Notes under the pieces: generated by a model
Told to the model about the DNA's origin: nothing
The model's input: the letters and a program-made list of their open reading frames with translations, nothing else
Database searches by the model: none
From: Diospyros lotus
Lineage: Eukaryota > Streptophyta > Magnoliopsida > Ericales > Ebenaceae
Assembly (NCBI RefSeq): GCF_014633365.1
Contig: NC_068339.1
Span: 1,803,001-1,867,000 of the forward strand
Length of the DNA: 64,000 bases
Direction: 5' to 3'
Shown: positions 13,140 to 25,351 of the stretch, in pieces
How positions within the stretch are numbered: position 1 is the first letter of the stretch
Layout of the letters: every line of letters begins with the position of its first letter
Position numbers and translations under genes: made by a program

Positions 13140-13506
13140 TGAGACGGATTTAGAGATAGATTTTTTCTGTCTCTAAAATCCATCTCACAATGCGATAAAT
13201 TTTATTTTATCTAAATTTTCCGTCTTAATATTCGTCTGAAACCCGTCTCTAAATTCGTCGGAAAAATCCCTCTTAAAATTCATCTCAAAAATCTGTCTGA
13301 AAATCAGTCTCAATTAGAGACGGAAAAATTCCACCTCAAAATCCATCTCAATTAGAGACAGAAATTTTTTTTCTCAAAATTCGTCTCAAATCCTCTCAAA
13401 TTTTTTGAGGGGCATTTTACCGACGGACTAAAATATGTCTCAAAATCCGTCTTAAACCGAAAATTCATCTCAAAATCCATCTCAAATACACTGTTTTCTT
13501 GTAGTG
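13140..13506 (+). repeat. CACTA I 3' subterminal repeats and terminus
   Basis: Many direct and inverted copies of a 10-14 bp motif of the form TCTCAAAATCCGTCTC, separated by AT-rich spacers, run up to the terminal CTTGTAGTG. Such arrays are the usual binding region of CACTA DNA-binding proteins. Confidence 0.8.
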
Positions 13507-13731
13507 ACTTGTGTGTATTATGGAGTAAAAAGAAAAATGAAAAAGAAAAAAAAAGAGGTAAAAGACCAAAATGGGTTTAATGAGTTATGGTGTGTGTGTA
13601 AAGGAGAGGGGCAAAGTGGTAATTTGGCCAAGGGGGTGGTTGGAAAGCTGATTGGTGGCCATCCCTCCCCCATGCTTCTTTTTTTTTTTTCTTATCTTTT
13701 TCTCTTTTCTTCCCCCTTCTCCCGATCGGTC

Positions 13732-13771
13732 ATCTTCTTCTTCTTCTTCTTCTTCTTCTTCTTCTTCTTCT
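13732..13771. repeat. (TTC)n microsatellite
   Basis: About 13 uninterrupted TTC units, followed by a short TTTC run, in a pyrimidine-rich part of LTR family B. Confidence 0.9.
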
Positions 13772-14345
13772 TTCTTTCTTCTTCCATTGTCAATCTCCAT
13801 TAAAGCTTCAAGTGGGAAGTTGCAGTCGGTTGTTCATCTCTTTGGACCAAGCATCGTTAAGGCAAGTTCTTCTTGCATTTCTTTTTGGTTATGCAAGTTT
13901 CTTCTCTATTTCTTTTACATGGCAAGTTCCCTTACCTCCTTGTTTCGTTTTGGAGGCAAGTCTCGTTCTAAATGCAATTTCTTGTTCATTCTATGTTGTT
14001 TCAATGCAAGTTCATGTTGATTTTCCTTGTTAATGCAAGCTTTGGTTCTTTTTCTCTTGGGTCAAGTTGGTTTCCTTCTTGGTTCCTTTGTCTTTGAATC
14101 TTCTATTTTCTTAGAGATCTAATCATGAGCTTATATTGATTGGTGGATGATTTTCTCATTTCTTTAGACTTGGTGTTTTATCATTAATGGGTCTTTTTGA
14201 GAGTTATCGTTAGGGTCTAGCTTACCCTAAAGTCTCAAAGGAATGACACTTGATTGATTAGGAATGTTAGAAAAGCAAGGTTTTGGTATGTCTTGCCTGG
14301 GATGTTGAGTTTTGTGGGTTATTGTTGTTATTTTTAAGTTTCAGG

Positions 14346-14600
14346 CCTCTGTTAGTTGACCAAGTGTTTCAATCAGTCGACCAAGTATGTGTTTCGCCTT
14401 CTATTAGTCGATCAAGTACTTCTATCGGTCGACCAAATATGTGTTTTGCTTTCTGTTAGTTGACCAAGTGTTTCAATCGGTCGACCAAGTGGTATTTTAG
14501 TTTCTGTTAGTTGACCAAGTGTTTCAATGGTCAACCAAGTGGGTAATTTGGCTTCTGTTAGTCGACTGAGTGTTTTACTTGGTCGACCAAGTCTCTATTT
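14346..14600 (+). repeat. Tandem repeat with TCGACCAAGT cores
   Basis: About four to five imperfect units of roughly 55 bp, each with a GTTGACCAAGTG half and a GGTCGACCAAGT half separated by TTTCAATC. The array continues at 17631-17690 on the other side of the solo LTR inserted at 14601. Confidence 0.8.
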
Positions 14601-17600
14601 TGTAATATCTCGAAATTTGAAAATAAATAATAATTATTCAAACCGGTGTTTGAGGATATTATTGTATATTTGAGAATTTAAGAGGAAGTATTTATTTATG
14701 TGGTTTTGAGGAAAATAAGGAACTAAAGATAATTAATTAAATTATTTAGAAATGGTTAATAATTATTAATTATTGTATTTTTGGTGATTATTGAATATTT
14801 GTGGGTTAAAAGGAAATATTAATTTATTTGGGTATTTGGAGATTTAAGAAAAATGTTTATTTATGTAACTTTGAGGAAATAGGAAATTTAGGTATTTAAT
14901 TAAATTATTTGGGAGTATTTATGAAAATGGTAAATAAATTAATTTGGTGAAATTTCTAAAAAATTTGGGGTATAAGTGTAATAAGGGGAATTGGGGTTTG
15001 GGGGTGTGTGTGTGATTAATGGAAACTATGGATGCTAAAATGTAAATTTCGGAAGTGGCTGAGAGTCACTTTATATTTAATGTAATGCATTATACGTATG
15101 AAAATGATGGCTAGCCTAGCGATTGAGCACACGAGGAAGCAGCTAGGGGTTGCGGGTTCGAGGCCTGGGGCTTGCGTGCGCTGAAGGGAAATTTTGGCTG
15201 ATTTTCAGCCAAAACCTTGCCCAAAACGACGTGGCGGTGGCACCAGCTGGGCTACCATGCAGCAGTCGCTGGTGGTCCCCTTTCCTTTGCTTTTTTTAAG
15301 CCACGATTTGGAGCAGAAATCGGGGGAAATTAGGCAAGAAACAGAAAGGAAAATTAGAAGGAGAAGAAGCGCGCGCAGTGAGCTTAAATGGAGGAAATTT
15401 TGAGGAAAAATTTAAGATTTAATGAAGTTTAATTGCAGTTTAATTAGCCAAGTAAGTAGAGAATTATGTATTAAACATTTTGTACGATTTTATTAATTTT
15501 GGGAGTTTATATTAATTTGTAGCGTGTATTATTTTGGTGGCGTTCAAGCGTAAAAAATGCTATAATCAGCTTAAACGATGCAAGCTCCCTCTACCCTTGC
15601 GATCTGTTTTCATTTTAAGAACCCCTCGCCTTCCCTTAATTTGTTTTGGTGTCGCGTATTAATTATAAATTGAGGATGTTGTTAACGTGATTTAATTTAA
15701 ATTAAATATGAGACTTATTAGGATTTTATTTGTGGTGCGCCTATGTGGGATTTTAGACGGTTAAATTATTTATATTACACGGTAGATTTATTTAATTAAA
15801 GTTATGATTTTATTAATTGCTAGAAAATGCTTTACTTCGCAACGGGAGCACAAAAGAAGCAGGAATCATTCGATTTTAGGCAAGCTCCTAACCCTCTCCT
15901 CATGTTCTTCATTTCCTGCGAGAGTCTTCGTTATTTTTTTGTATTTTAAACCTTTCCTCATCGTGACTCGGTTCCATGCATAAATAATAATAATCTGTGT
16001 GGTAACCACTTTATGACTTTTATTTTATTAATGGGTTTATTGTTAATGGAATGAGCTAAGCAATAACGTCTTGGTGTCTTTCATTTCAACCGTCACGGAG
16101 CTTCGTATCGCTCCGTTTCCCTTGGGAATGATGCCGAACCCGTTGGGGCTAGGTTCTTAGAAAATGATATGGTTTAGATTATGGAAATATGTTAAGAGTC
16201 TATTTTGTAGGTTGAGATGGTTTTATGAAAATTAGAAGGAATGAGAACAGGAATGGTATATTAATGGTTATGTTAGGGTGAATGAGATGTCATGGGAGTG
16301 GTTTAATAAATGTTAAGTTGAAAGTGTATAAGTTTGATGTTAAGGGTATGGGGTACAAAGCCACGGACTATCGACTGTGGGTCATGGAAATTGATGGCTG
16401 GATGTATGGGCGTCAATCATTGGCTGTTACGATAAGCGCTAGACGGGACAGAAAAGCTAGTACTCTAGATTCCCGCATTGGTTTGTACATATCATGATGT
16501 GTGCGCTATAAGGGGTTGGGTTGCATTCATTCGGGGAAACATGCTTTGTGTGTGGTGGGATGTGTGAGCATTTGCATGACCTAGTTGGTCTAAGAGTCAA
16601 TTTGGGTACCCTAGGCGAACATGTGCGTTTAAGGCATGCCGCATGTGTGTTTTCCTATGTGGGTGTAGCATGGCCTGATGCTTGGTTTATGGGGGCCTTG
16701 CCATCACGTTTATGCTACAGAAGCCATTGTATTTCTTATGTGTTGCATTGCATGGTTCTATTGTTATTGTTATTCTGGGCGGAAGTAGCGTGCAAGTCCA
16801 GGTGTCGGGAGTATCGACTTGGGGGAGCTTTGGCTCGGCTTAGAGATTAGCTCAGGGGAAGCCCGAGGCCATGATCGCTGAAGGATATGACCATGTGATG
16901 GATGACAGGAAGAACATATGAGGGTATGATGGGTATCAAGAAGAGCATATAACGAGTATCAGGAAAAGCCGACTAATGTTAGGAAAATGTGAGTCTTTAT
17001 GGATAATGATATGGTAGCCTATGTTAGGTTGCAATAGGTTTGTATGCGAGACTTGGGTGCCAATATATGGCTTATGTGGGCCCTTAGTTCCTTTTTGTGC
17101 AGTTAACTTTATGTTATGCATTTAGAAGTAAGGCACGTATGGATCATGACATGGTGTGGTTGCATTGGTATGAATTGCTTGGGGTGTCATGGGAAGAGTC
17201 CTATCTTAAACCTATAGCCTTCCTTTCATGAGCTTGCTGAGTCTCGCGACTCACGTTTGCTTTCCATCATTCCAGGTAAGAGTCCTGAGATAGCAGGTGC
17301 GTTCAGCAGAGTTGAGTCCAGACCGTCGAGTCATGGTAGCAAGTGCAAAACCCTCCCAAAACTAGATCCTGGATGTCACGATACTTGTGTTAAGAGTAAT
17401 GTTTTATGTTTGTGAGATGGAGGTGAGTTATGTAGGCCCAGGTGGGCCCAAACTGTGAATGATTATGTAAAGACGGTTACGCAATGTTATGTGATGAAAA
17501 AAAAAATAATATGGTTTCTAAAAGAGTTGTGCGAGAGGTTTAGTTTATGTCTTTGTTCGATATCATTTAAATAATGACCCTCTCACGGATCCTCAATGCT

Positions 17601-17630
17601 AGCGGGGGCTTCGGGAGGCAGGCCGTTACA
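14601..17630 (+). mobile_element. Solo LTR, 3030 bp, target duplication TATTT
   Basis: It begins TGTAATATCTCG and ends GGCAGGCCGTTACA, flanked by TATTT at 14596-14600 and 17631-17635. It interrupts the TCGACCAAGT array of LTR family B. There is no coding sequence. The segment around 17226-17290 (TTGCTGAGTCTCGCGACTCA followed by a TTCCAGGTAAG-like site) has counterparts at 23470-23520 and 41468-41515 in other chromovirus-like LTRs. A tRNA B-box-like GCGGGTTCGAGGCC lies near 15151. Confidence 0.85.
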
Positions 17631-18981
17631 TATTTAGTTGACTAAGTCTTCTTCATCGGTTGACTAACTCGTTCATTCGGTCAACCAACAGAATGCATTG
17701 ATTCTTTCTTTTTGGTCTAACTTTTTTCTAAAGTTTGTAATTCTTTCCCAAAGCTCTTGTGATGTAATACCCCATGTTTGTATGAGCTTGCCACATAATT
17801 TCGATGAGTTTAGAATACCGAAAAATTGGCTTGATAGCAGTTATAAGTATCGAATCGACTGCAGGGAATGACTCGGAGTGAAATTGTCTAAGGAAAATGA
17901 TATGGTTTCGATGAACGTTTCGAGATATGATTTATGGTATCGAAAGAAATCGGATCAGGAACGATTTTCGATACAGCTAAAATACAACTGTTATTTAGGC
18001 TGCAAAACCGAATCATTGTAGGAGACTCCTAAAAAATCAACTGAACCCTAGGAGGGCTCCGATTTTGCGTAATGAGCAACCCTTAAATGGTTTCGGAATG
18101 AAACAATGGCCCGGTGAGGACACTGAGGTGAAATTGTCTATATCGAGTAAAATTTAAGTTATTAATTATGGATTTTCGGTATTAAAATGCAAATTTAATC
18201 GATGTTTGAGGGCATGGTTGCAATAAGAAATTTACCCAAGTGAGATTATGATAAATTTGAGATTTAATGTGTAATTTTTAAAATTAATTATGTAATTTTC
18301 TATATATATGTAGTATATAATTATATGTATGCATGATGTGTGTGCATATTAGTGCGCGTGAGGCTCGAGAAGCGGCTCGAAGCAGTGGAGCCGTGGCCAT
18401 GGCAGCCATGGTCGCAAGCTCCAACAAGCTGGTGCGTCACTGTGAGGAAGAGGAAGAAGAAGGAAGAGAAGAAAAATGAAGAAGGAAGGAGAAGAAGGAA
18501 AAAAGGAAAAAGAAATAAGAAAGAAAAGAAAAAGAAAAAAAAAAGGAAAAAGAAGAAATGAGGAAGCTGGCATGGTGTTGCGCGCAGGAGGTGGGAGGAA
18601 GAAGAATGAGGGAAAAAAGAAAAGAAAGAAAAGGAAAATGAAAGAAAAAAATAGAGGAAATGTGGAAAAAAAATTGAAAAATAGGAAATAGAGTTTAATG
18701 GTTATCCCGGAGATTTTGGGAGAAAAAATGCTTCGGGCATGCGTTTCGGGAATATGGCACACATACCGAGGAAGCTGAAGAGGCTAAGTCAAGGTAAGTA
18801 AATTCCCTAAAAAAATTCTAAAATTTCAAGAATATTATTTTATGAATTGTCGTAGTGAAATATTTTAGAAATATTTAGTTTAGATTTATTGAGAAAAAAT
18901 AGATAGAAAAATAAAGAAAATGCAAGAAATTATGAAAAAATAGATTTTAATGCTTATTTAAATAAATATGGTGATTAGGAT

Positions 18982-19876
18982 TGTAACATCCTGTATCGAG
19001 CGATAGGAAGATCCGGAACAACTTATCCTAATGGGCTTACACGAACTTCCTAGGGGGGTCACCCATCCCTGGATTACCCCACGTCAAGCACGCTTAACTT
19101 GGAAGTTCTTTGCCAACATTCAGCCCAAAAGGTATCCAGCTGGTGTTGTTTCTTTTCTTACACTATCCTCGATATATACTAACTTCTCTGGGCTCTCGGG
19201 GTATTACATTCCTATAACATCCCGCTCGAGTGATAGGAAGAACCGGAACAACTTATTCTAATGGGCCTACGCGAACTTCCTAGGGGGGTCACCCATCCCT
19301 GGATTACCCCAGGTCAAGCACGCTTAACTTGGGAGTTTTTTGCCAACATTCAGCCCAAAAGATATCTAGCTGGTGTTGTTTCTTTTCTTACACTATCCTC
19401 GATATATACTAACTTCTCTGGGCTCTCGGGGTATTACATTCTCCCCCCTTAAGCACATGACGTCCCCGTCATGCGACCTTACAACCGGTCCCAGATCTCT
19501 CCCCCCTTGCATGGTCGATGTGGGATTCGCCTAAGGTGCCTACACGCACCCCCCATAGGGGCCTCACGCCCCCCTCGGGACTCAGCCTCCTCGCTGAGGT
19601 TTGCCCCACCACCGCGCTCAGAGGCTCGGGGGTCGGCTCTGATACCACCTGTAACATCCCGTATCGAGCGATAGGAAGATCCGGAACAACTTATCCTAAT
19701 GGGCCTACATGAACTTCCCAGGGGGATCACCCATCCCTGGATTACCCCACGTCATGCACGCTTAACTTGGGAGTTCTTTGCCAACATTCAGCCCAAAAGG
19801 TATTCAACTAGTGTTGTTTCCTTTCTTACACTATCCTCGATATATACTAACTTCTCTACGCTCTTGGGGTATTACA
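18982..19876 (-). mobile_element. Cassandra TRIM with three LTRs, minus strand
   Basis: Three copies of a ~227-bp LTR lie at 18982-19208, 19213-19438 and 19650-19876. On the minus strand each carries a 5S-rRNA-derived block with GTTAAGCGTGCTTGA, GGATGGGTGACC and GGAAGTTC, the internal promoter landmarks of 5S genes; this is diagnostic of Cassandra. Between the second and third LTR lie an initiator-tRNA-Met primer site (19635-19647) and a polypurine tract (rc of TCTCCCCCCTT, 19440-19450). The first LTR is an extra, adjacent one. Outer flanks (AGGAT, TTGAT) are not a clean duplication. Cassandra has no proteins and depends on other elements. Confidence 0.9.
19635..19647 (-). promoter_or_regulatory. 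Cassandra primer binding site
   Basis: Read on the minus strand this is TGGTATCAGAGCC, the complement of the 3' end of plant initiator tRNA-Met, starting 2 bases after the LTR end. Confidence 0.9.
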
Positions 19877-20814
19877 TTGATACTTTGAGGCTAAAGTTGA
19901 ATAGACTTGTGCAAATGTTGAGGTTGACACGCAAATCGAGGCAATGCCCAAATTTTGAGGCGTGACGCGATTATCGAGGTGATGTTCTACCCTTGTGTTT
20001 AGTTTTGATGATGAAAAATAATACCTTGTTTTATCCCTAAGTCATGAGTCAAGTCTATGGTTTTCAACAAAAATCAATTTCAAGTGCTTTGTTAAAATGA
20101 AAATCAAAAAGATTTATAATTTTCTATATTAGTTGGAGATTCGCAAAGTCAAGTATTTAGTCTTAAAAGAATCTCTTAAAATGATTTTCAAATTAGTTTT
20201 GAAGTCGTTGGTCAACATAGAGCTAAAATTGTTCTAAGGCAAAAGACCAACTTGAACATAAATGTGTTTGATGAAAATCCAATCTCAAGTATGAAAAATC
20301 ATTTATGTTAATCTCATACTTCAAAATAAGTTTTCATATTTTGAAACGTGCATAAAAGGTTTTGGCTTGAAAGTTAATCGTATGAAAAATCCTTTAGTTC
20401 ATGCATCATGTCTTGAAACTCGTTTTGATAACATTTCAATATTTTTTCTAAGTTTGGAAGACTAACACCTTATAAGGAGACATATATGAAAATGTTTCCT
20501 TTTTAGAAAACTAACTCCCGGTAATTCAATAGCTAACATTCATTAGTGATAATGATTTTTAACGAATTTTTCAAGAAATAGAAAGTGTATATCTTGGAGG
20601 TGGTAAAATCGCAAAATCCTAAGTTCCTACTAAAATCCAAATTCTACTTTTTTATTCTTATGGATTTTGATTTTTTTGATATTTTTATTGAATCTAAATG
20701 GGGGGTACTTTCTTATTTACATTTATGTATTAAAGTAAATGAAAGGTAAAATATAAATTAAACAAGTGTGCTTCTACATGTTATCTGTTAAGTTTTCAGA
20801 TTTTTCAAGAAGAT

Positions 20815-21130
20815 AGTCAACTATGTTGTTTGGTGTTGTCGACTATGCATAAGGATAGTCGACTATGCTTGTTTAATCTATCGACTATATATGGCCTCTA
20901 TCGACTATATTTCATTCTGTCGACTATTGTGTAAGGATAGTCGACTATGCTATTTATTCTGTCGACTATGTTTGTACATGATATTCAAAATTTTCTTTGT
21001 AATTTTTGATCTGTCGACTATGAGAAGTTTTGGTTGAGCAATAGTCGACTATGCTTTTCTATCTGTCGATTATGGCTAGTTTTATTTGATAAAATAGTCG
21101 ACTAACCTATTTTCTCTATCGACTATGTGT
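20815..21130 (+). repeat. GTCGACTAT motif array
   Basis: At least a dozen copies of (G/A)TCGACTAT in both AGTCGACTATG and TGTCGACTATG forms, spaced 15-40 bp apart, upstream of the LTR TATA box. Many are centred on the palindrome GTCGAC. Confidence 0.8.
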
Positions 21131-21234
21131 TTCACAGAAACTTACAATGGCTAGTTTTTCAATCTCCAACGACTAGTTTCTCATTCTCCAACGGTCACAA
21201 ACGGCTTCATTTCTCTTCAATCTTGTGGGAAGCT

Positions 21235-21242
21235 TATAAATA
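21235..21242 (+). promoter_or_regulatory. Candidate LTR TATA box
   Basis: TATAAATA located after the TCGACTAT array and before the conserved downstream LTR part. The spacing fits a U3 promoter with an upstream repeat field. Confidence 0.5.
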
Positions 21243-23877
21243 CAAGTCATGGATGATCAAGAGAAGGCTAATGGACGGGAACGAAATAATTTGAGTTTAC
21301 TATTACTCTCGTTTGTATTTACAGTGATTGGGCTTCAATTTTTTCTCTCTTCAAGGCTTTGATTTTAACTTGTATTAATTCATTCAAGCCTTGTTTTCTT
21401 TGTGAGAGAACTTGTAACTAAGAGTGACAACTCTTAGCATCTCATTTACATTTGTATCACTTTTATTTTCCTAGCTTTATGCTAGAGGGCTTGCTTGTAT
21501 AAGCAAGAGGTTGTAATTCCTAGTCTTGGACTAGAGGATCTACTTGGTTTAAGTAGGGGGTTTTAGTGGATTGTTTGCAAAATCCTTAGTGAGGAGCTAA
21601 GGTAATGGATTAGGCTTGGGTTAAGCCGAACCACTATAAATCCTTGTGTTTCTTGTGCTTGTGCTTCTTGATTTATTTATCTTTCCAAGCATTTCATTTT
21701 TCCTCACTTGGTTCACATATTTTTCTTTGTAAACTTACATCTGTCATTTTATATGCTTCACGTTTTTAAGTCCTAAAACCTCAATTTGTATCAAAAGGTT
21801 TTTCAAGTTTAAATAAAATTTTAAAATAACTAGTTCACCCCCCTCTTGGTGTGTGCCATAGCACCTCCCGTTCTAACACGAGGTAGCCCAATAAGCTTGA
21901 GAAGGTAAGTGGTACTTCCCAATTAAATTTAGTTTTATGAAAAAATACTTGGTTTGTAAGTGTACTATTACGAATAAGTACGATTATAAATGTTTATACC
22001 CCGATTTTCGGGAATGCTTGCATCATATTGACATGTTCTGGTATGCACCCATCACGTAGACTGCACACATGACATGCTATGAAATGCATATGTACACAAT
22101 GATATCATTGATCTCACGCATTGAGGCTGTAGGGAGTACGAACTGGCACCGCTGCTTTACCAAGGGTGCCCCCAGAAATCCCGATTTCGAAAGAGGTGGC
22201 CGTAAGAATGGTAGGTAGCATGAGGGTGCAGTTGACACCTACGATGAGTAAGACATTGCATACACACATGATAAAACATTATGTACCCTTACTTAGATGA
22301 TTCATCATCTAACTTAGGCTTTGCCCCTAGAATATTCAAACTTTCTAGATGGAAATTGTAGCAGATACAAGGATAAATGAGGCATGAAATGGCACTTAGC
22401 AGAGTGCATGAGGAGTGAAATGTATGTTATGTAGTCCATGTATTTAAGTTCTGCTACTTTGAATTCTAAACGTTTTAAGGAATGATGATGTATAATCCTA
22501 TTTAAAGTTAATGTTAGTTGAGTACTCATGTTTTGTATTAAGTTATATATGTTGAGGAACGATGATTTAATGATCAATGTTAAGATATCAGGTTCGATTC
22601 TTGCTTTCGCATCTGATGTGTATAATGATTCTCTTTCAAGAAAAATGATTGGAAGTTCTGGGACCAATTCGAGGTATGATGTGGTTTAGGATTAGTCTGA
22701 AAGGAAAAAAAAAAAATTATTGTCCCAAGTTATAATGTGCCCGGGAAAGCGGAGCGTTACATGTGATGTTTTAGTTGGCTTCAAAAATCATCTCACGGGT
22801 ATGTAGGTGTTCCAAAAATGGGAAAGTTAATTAATGGCGAGAATTGAAAATGAAAATCATGAACTTTTAATGGTGAATTCATGTCATCAACTTGTTTGAT
22901 CTTGAGAAATGGTATGGAAATGAATCCTAATGAATGATGCTAAATCATGTGATGAAAATATCATTGGCTCATGTGAGGATATAATCTTGAAATGTCTAAG
23001 TGCGCATGATGAGCATGATGAGAACATTTCTAATAATGAAGTATGTTCGATATGTTACTTGAAACCTTCATGAGCATTACATGGTATTATTATTTGCGCA
23101 CTTATTACTTTGCGCGGCAGTTATGTATTACAGGGTGAGAAAAAGATATCCTAAAGAGCGCCTAACGCTGGTGAGGTAGCCATAAAATTCGGTAGATGAT
23201 GCTCAAGCCAAATGAATGGCTAAATGATTTTTCTATATATATGTATGCATAAATGTGAATGAAAGGCCTTGAGGGCTGATGTGCTGCATGGAAAGTATGT
23301 ATTCATGAGAAATGAAATGATGCATAAAATGCATAATGACAATGGCATGAGAATGATTGTAATGATGGAAACTAATGGGAAATGCTACTCGTACTTGGGG
23401 GGTCGGGTTTATTCCACTTTGATTTACCCATGCCTTAACTCCATTGATTCATTTGTTGTATATATACTTGCTAAGCCTTGTGGTTCACCTTGTTTATTTT
23501 TATCATTCCAGGTAAGGGAAAAGCAATTGCCGAGGGGGAGTCCAGTGGGGCTAGAGCTCGGGTTTAGTTGTGTACAGAGATATCCCAGCTGAAAAGGTCC
23601 ATGGGAGTGATTTGTTTTGAGGGCATGTAGAGTGATATTCATTTTGTAAATGATAATTGCCCTTATATTTTGATTATATGGTCTTTGAGCCTAAAGAATT
23701 GTGTAAGTTAAAATGTCATTGGAAATGTTTTATTTTAGCTCCTGAAGATCAGTGACCAAGTAAGAAAAAAAAAATATTTGATGTTTAATTTGAGTTATTG
23801 TTTCTGTATCCATTTATGTGATGACCTCATTTCAAATTTTTCTATACTAACGAGATTTCCGGGAGAGGGCCGCTACA

Positions 23878-25351
23878 TCCCAACCTCATCCAAGTTGTCT
23901 TAAGCCACTCCCAAACTTGCAAACTTCGAGCAACTAGGCCGTCTCCTCAAATGTGTAAGACCTACTCTATCCATGTTTGAGCTATCACGAAATCCTTTGC
24001 CAAACCTGTGATAGGACCATCTTGATAAAGATGAACAAAAGTTGTGTTGTGATTCTTTCTGTTTGCTTTTGATTGTCTCACAACTGAGGATTAACAACAA
24101 AGAATGTGACGAAATATTATTCATTCATTCATGTTAAGACTTCTAAGAGTTAAATAAAATATTTATTAGAATGTGACGAAAAATTATTCAGTTATGGGCA
24201 AATTGCAACGTCAATTGTTCGGATGATCCATAATTAGTTATTAATTTATGATCATTCGTCATCCTAGCTAGATCCTACGTTGTTAGATTTTCACCATGTT
24301 TTACACCACGTGCACGCATGTGATGCATTGCTGATTCTTCCACAGCAAGTCAATCCATTTTAACATATAAATTGGATGAAAATGGATCTGAAAGTCAAAT
24401 CCCCAATGAAAATTGGATCGAATTTATTACGCATGGATGTTGCATTTATATGCATGGATACTTTAAAATTATTAAAAATTTACTTTCCTTCTTTTTTTTT
24501 TAGAGATGTAAAATTACTAATTAAAATTTTATATTTAAGTTTAGAAAATAATTTTTTTAATTAACAACATATTCAAATTACTTAATTTTTCTTGTGACAT
24601 AGTTAAACACAAATAAGATTTTATTAATTTTAATTTTGAATTTTCTTTTTGCTAAAACTACAGTAAGCAAAAACGTAAATGTTGAATAAGTTAAAAATGT
24701 GAGGATTCTACAACCAAATCCTGAAAATTAAAAAGTCACAATTTTTTTTTTTTTTAATACCTAAAACAGTGTCGATTCTCCCGGCAAAATTTTTGCTATC
24801 CAATGAATCATTTTATAAAATTATCCTTCTAAAATAGATTTGTTCACCTAATAAGTTTTAATTTAAAATAAAAATATGAAAATATTTGTTCTGTATAAAT
24901 AATAGTATAAATATTATTGTGTCATAAGTAAAGACCCATTAAGACCAAAATAACTCTTTGAAGCAAAAGGTAAAAAATTTCAATACACGAGGGGTTCCAT
25001 GCAACGCACAAACTAGATAACTCTAACATCCAAAAATTTCTCCATAAAGAAAAATAATTATTTATAAAAAAATCAAATTCTAAAAGAATTATGAAATATA
25101 TAGAGATGAATATCATCTATAAGAATCATAATTCCAGACGGATTATGAAATATCAAGATAGATATTACCTATATCATAATTCTAACAGGTTCCAGAATAC
25201 CAAGGTAAACGTTATTTACAAGAACTCTAATTTTGAGACGCTTTGGATTATTCCATATTCCTCTATAAATAAGCAGACACTCTTTTTTAATGGTATATTT
25301 TTTATATTAGTTTCAATACAATTTTTATTATTTTCAGTATCTGATTTAAAT
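23878..25351. other. AT-rich intergenic DNA, no gene seen
   Basis: The stretch is AT-rich with many stops in all frames. The part 25090-25350 has a TATAAATA box (25264-25271) followed by GCAGACACTC and looks like the promoter end of an LTR, but no partner or border could be placed. The 23880-24120 part is less AT-rich and has no recognisable product. Confidence 0.4.

Larger units (their letters stand above)
7140..13506 (+). mobile_element. CACTA (En/Spm) element I, 3' part; left end not found
   Basis: The right terminus TTTTCTTGTAGTG ends at 13506 and is preceded by several hundred bases of GTCTCAAAATCCGTCT-type subterminal repeats. Upstream lies a TNP1/Transposase_24-like gene on the plus strand. 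No CACTACAA start is seen upstream, so the left terminus and any TNP2 gene are missing; the left border given is only the end of the preceding repeat region. A solo LTR (9084-11880) sits in one of its introns. A run of 15 G at 7680-7694 lies in the leader part. Confidence 0.7.
19980..21878 (+). mobile_element. Solo LTR with TCGACTAT array, target duplication CGAGG
   Basis: It begins TGATGTTCTACC and ends CCGTTCTAACA and is flanked by CGAGG at 19975-19979 and 21879-21883; removal restores the family A sequence. It contains a field of GTCGACTAT motifs (20815-21130), a TATAAATA box (21235-21242) and a conserved 3' part with CACCCCCCTCTTGGTG. The 3' half aligns with the LTR at 43986-45427, which follows a copia-like polypurine tract, so a Ty1/copia assignment is likely but not proven. 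Confidence 0.8.
17763..22761 (+). mobile_element. Solo LTR family A, copy 4, target duplication TGTGA
   Basis: It starts TGTAATACCCCATGTTTG and ends GCGGAGCGTTACA, with TGTGA at 17758-17762 and 22762-22766. It carries the purine tract (18444-18690) and the conserved 3' block seen in all family A copies. Two later insertions lie inside: a Cassandra cluster (18982-19876) and a solo LTR (19980-21878). The part between 18340 and 18440 is shorter than in copies 2 and 5, so some GC-rich sequence has been lost. Confidence 0.85.
13507..23877 (+). repeat. LTR family B, left-truncated, interrupted by two solo LTRs
   Basis: Three blocks, 13507-14600, 17631-17762 and 22762-23877, form one LTR once the insertions at 14601-17630 and 17763-22761 are removed; both insertions have perfect 5-bp duplications. 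The GCAAGTTC-rich part (13860-14040) and the 3' part (23450-23877, ending GGGCCGCTACA) match the LTR at 39857-41867 in order and content. The left end is cut off by the CACTA terminus at 13506, which suggests the CACTA inserted into this LTR and the other flank was later lost. Length without insertions is about 2.3 kb. Confidence 0.65.

Noticed and set aside
16282..16850. Two open frames of 71 and 109 codons in the solo LTR
   Set aside because: They lie within an LTR with clean ends and duplications, show no domain, and are not preserved in related LTRs.
19031..19965. Three near-identical open frames reading GLHELPRGVTHPWITP
   Set aside because: They are antisense translations of the 5S-derived part of Cassandra LTRs, not a repeated gene family.
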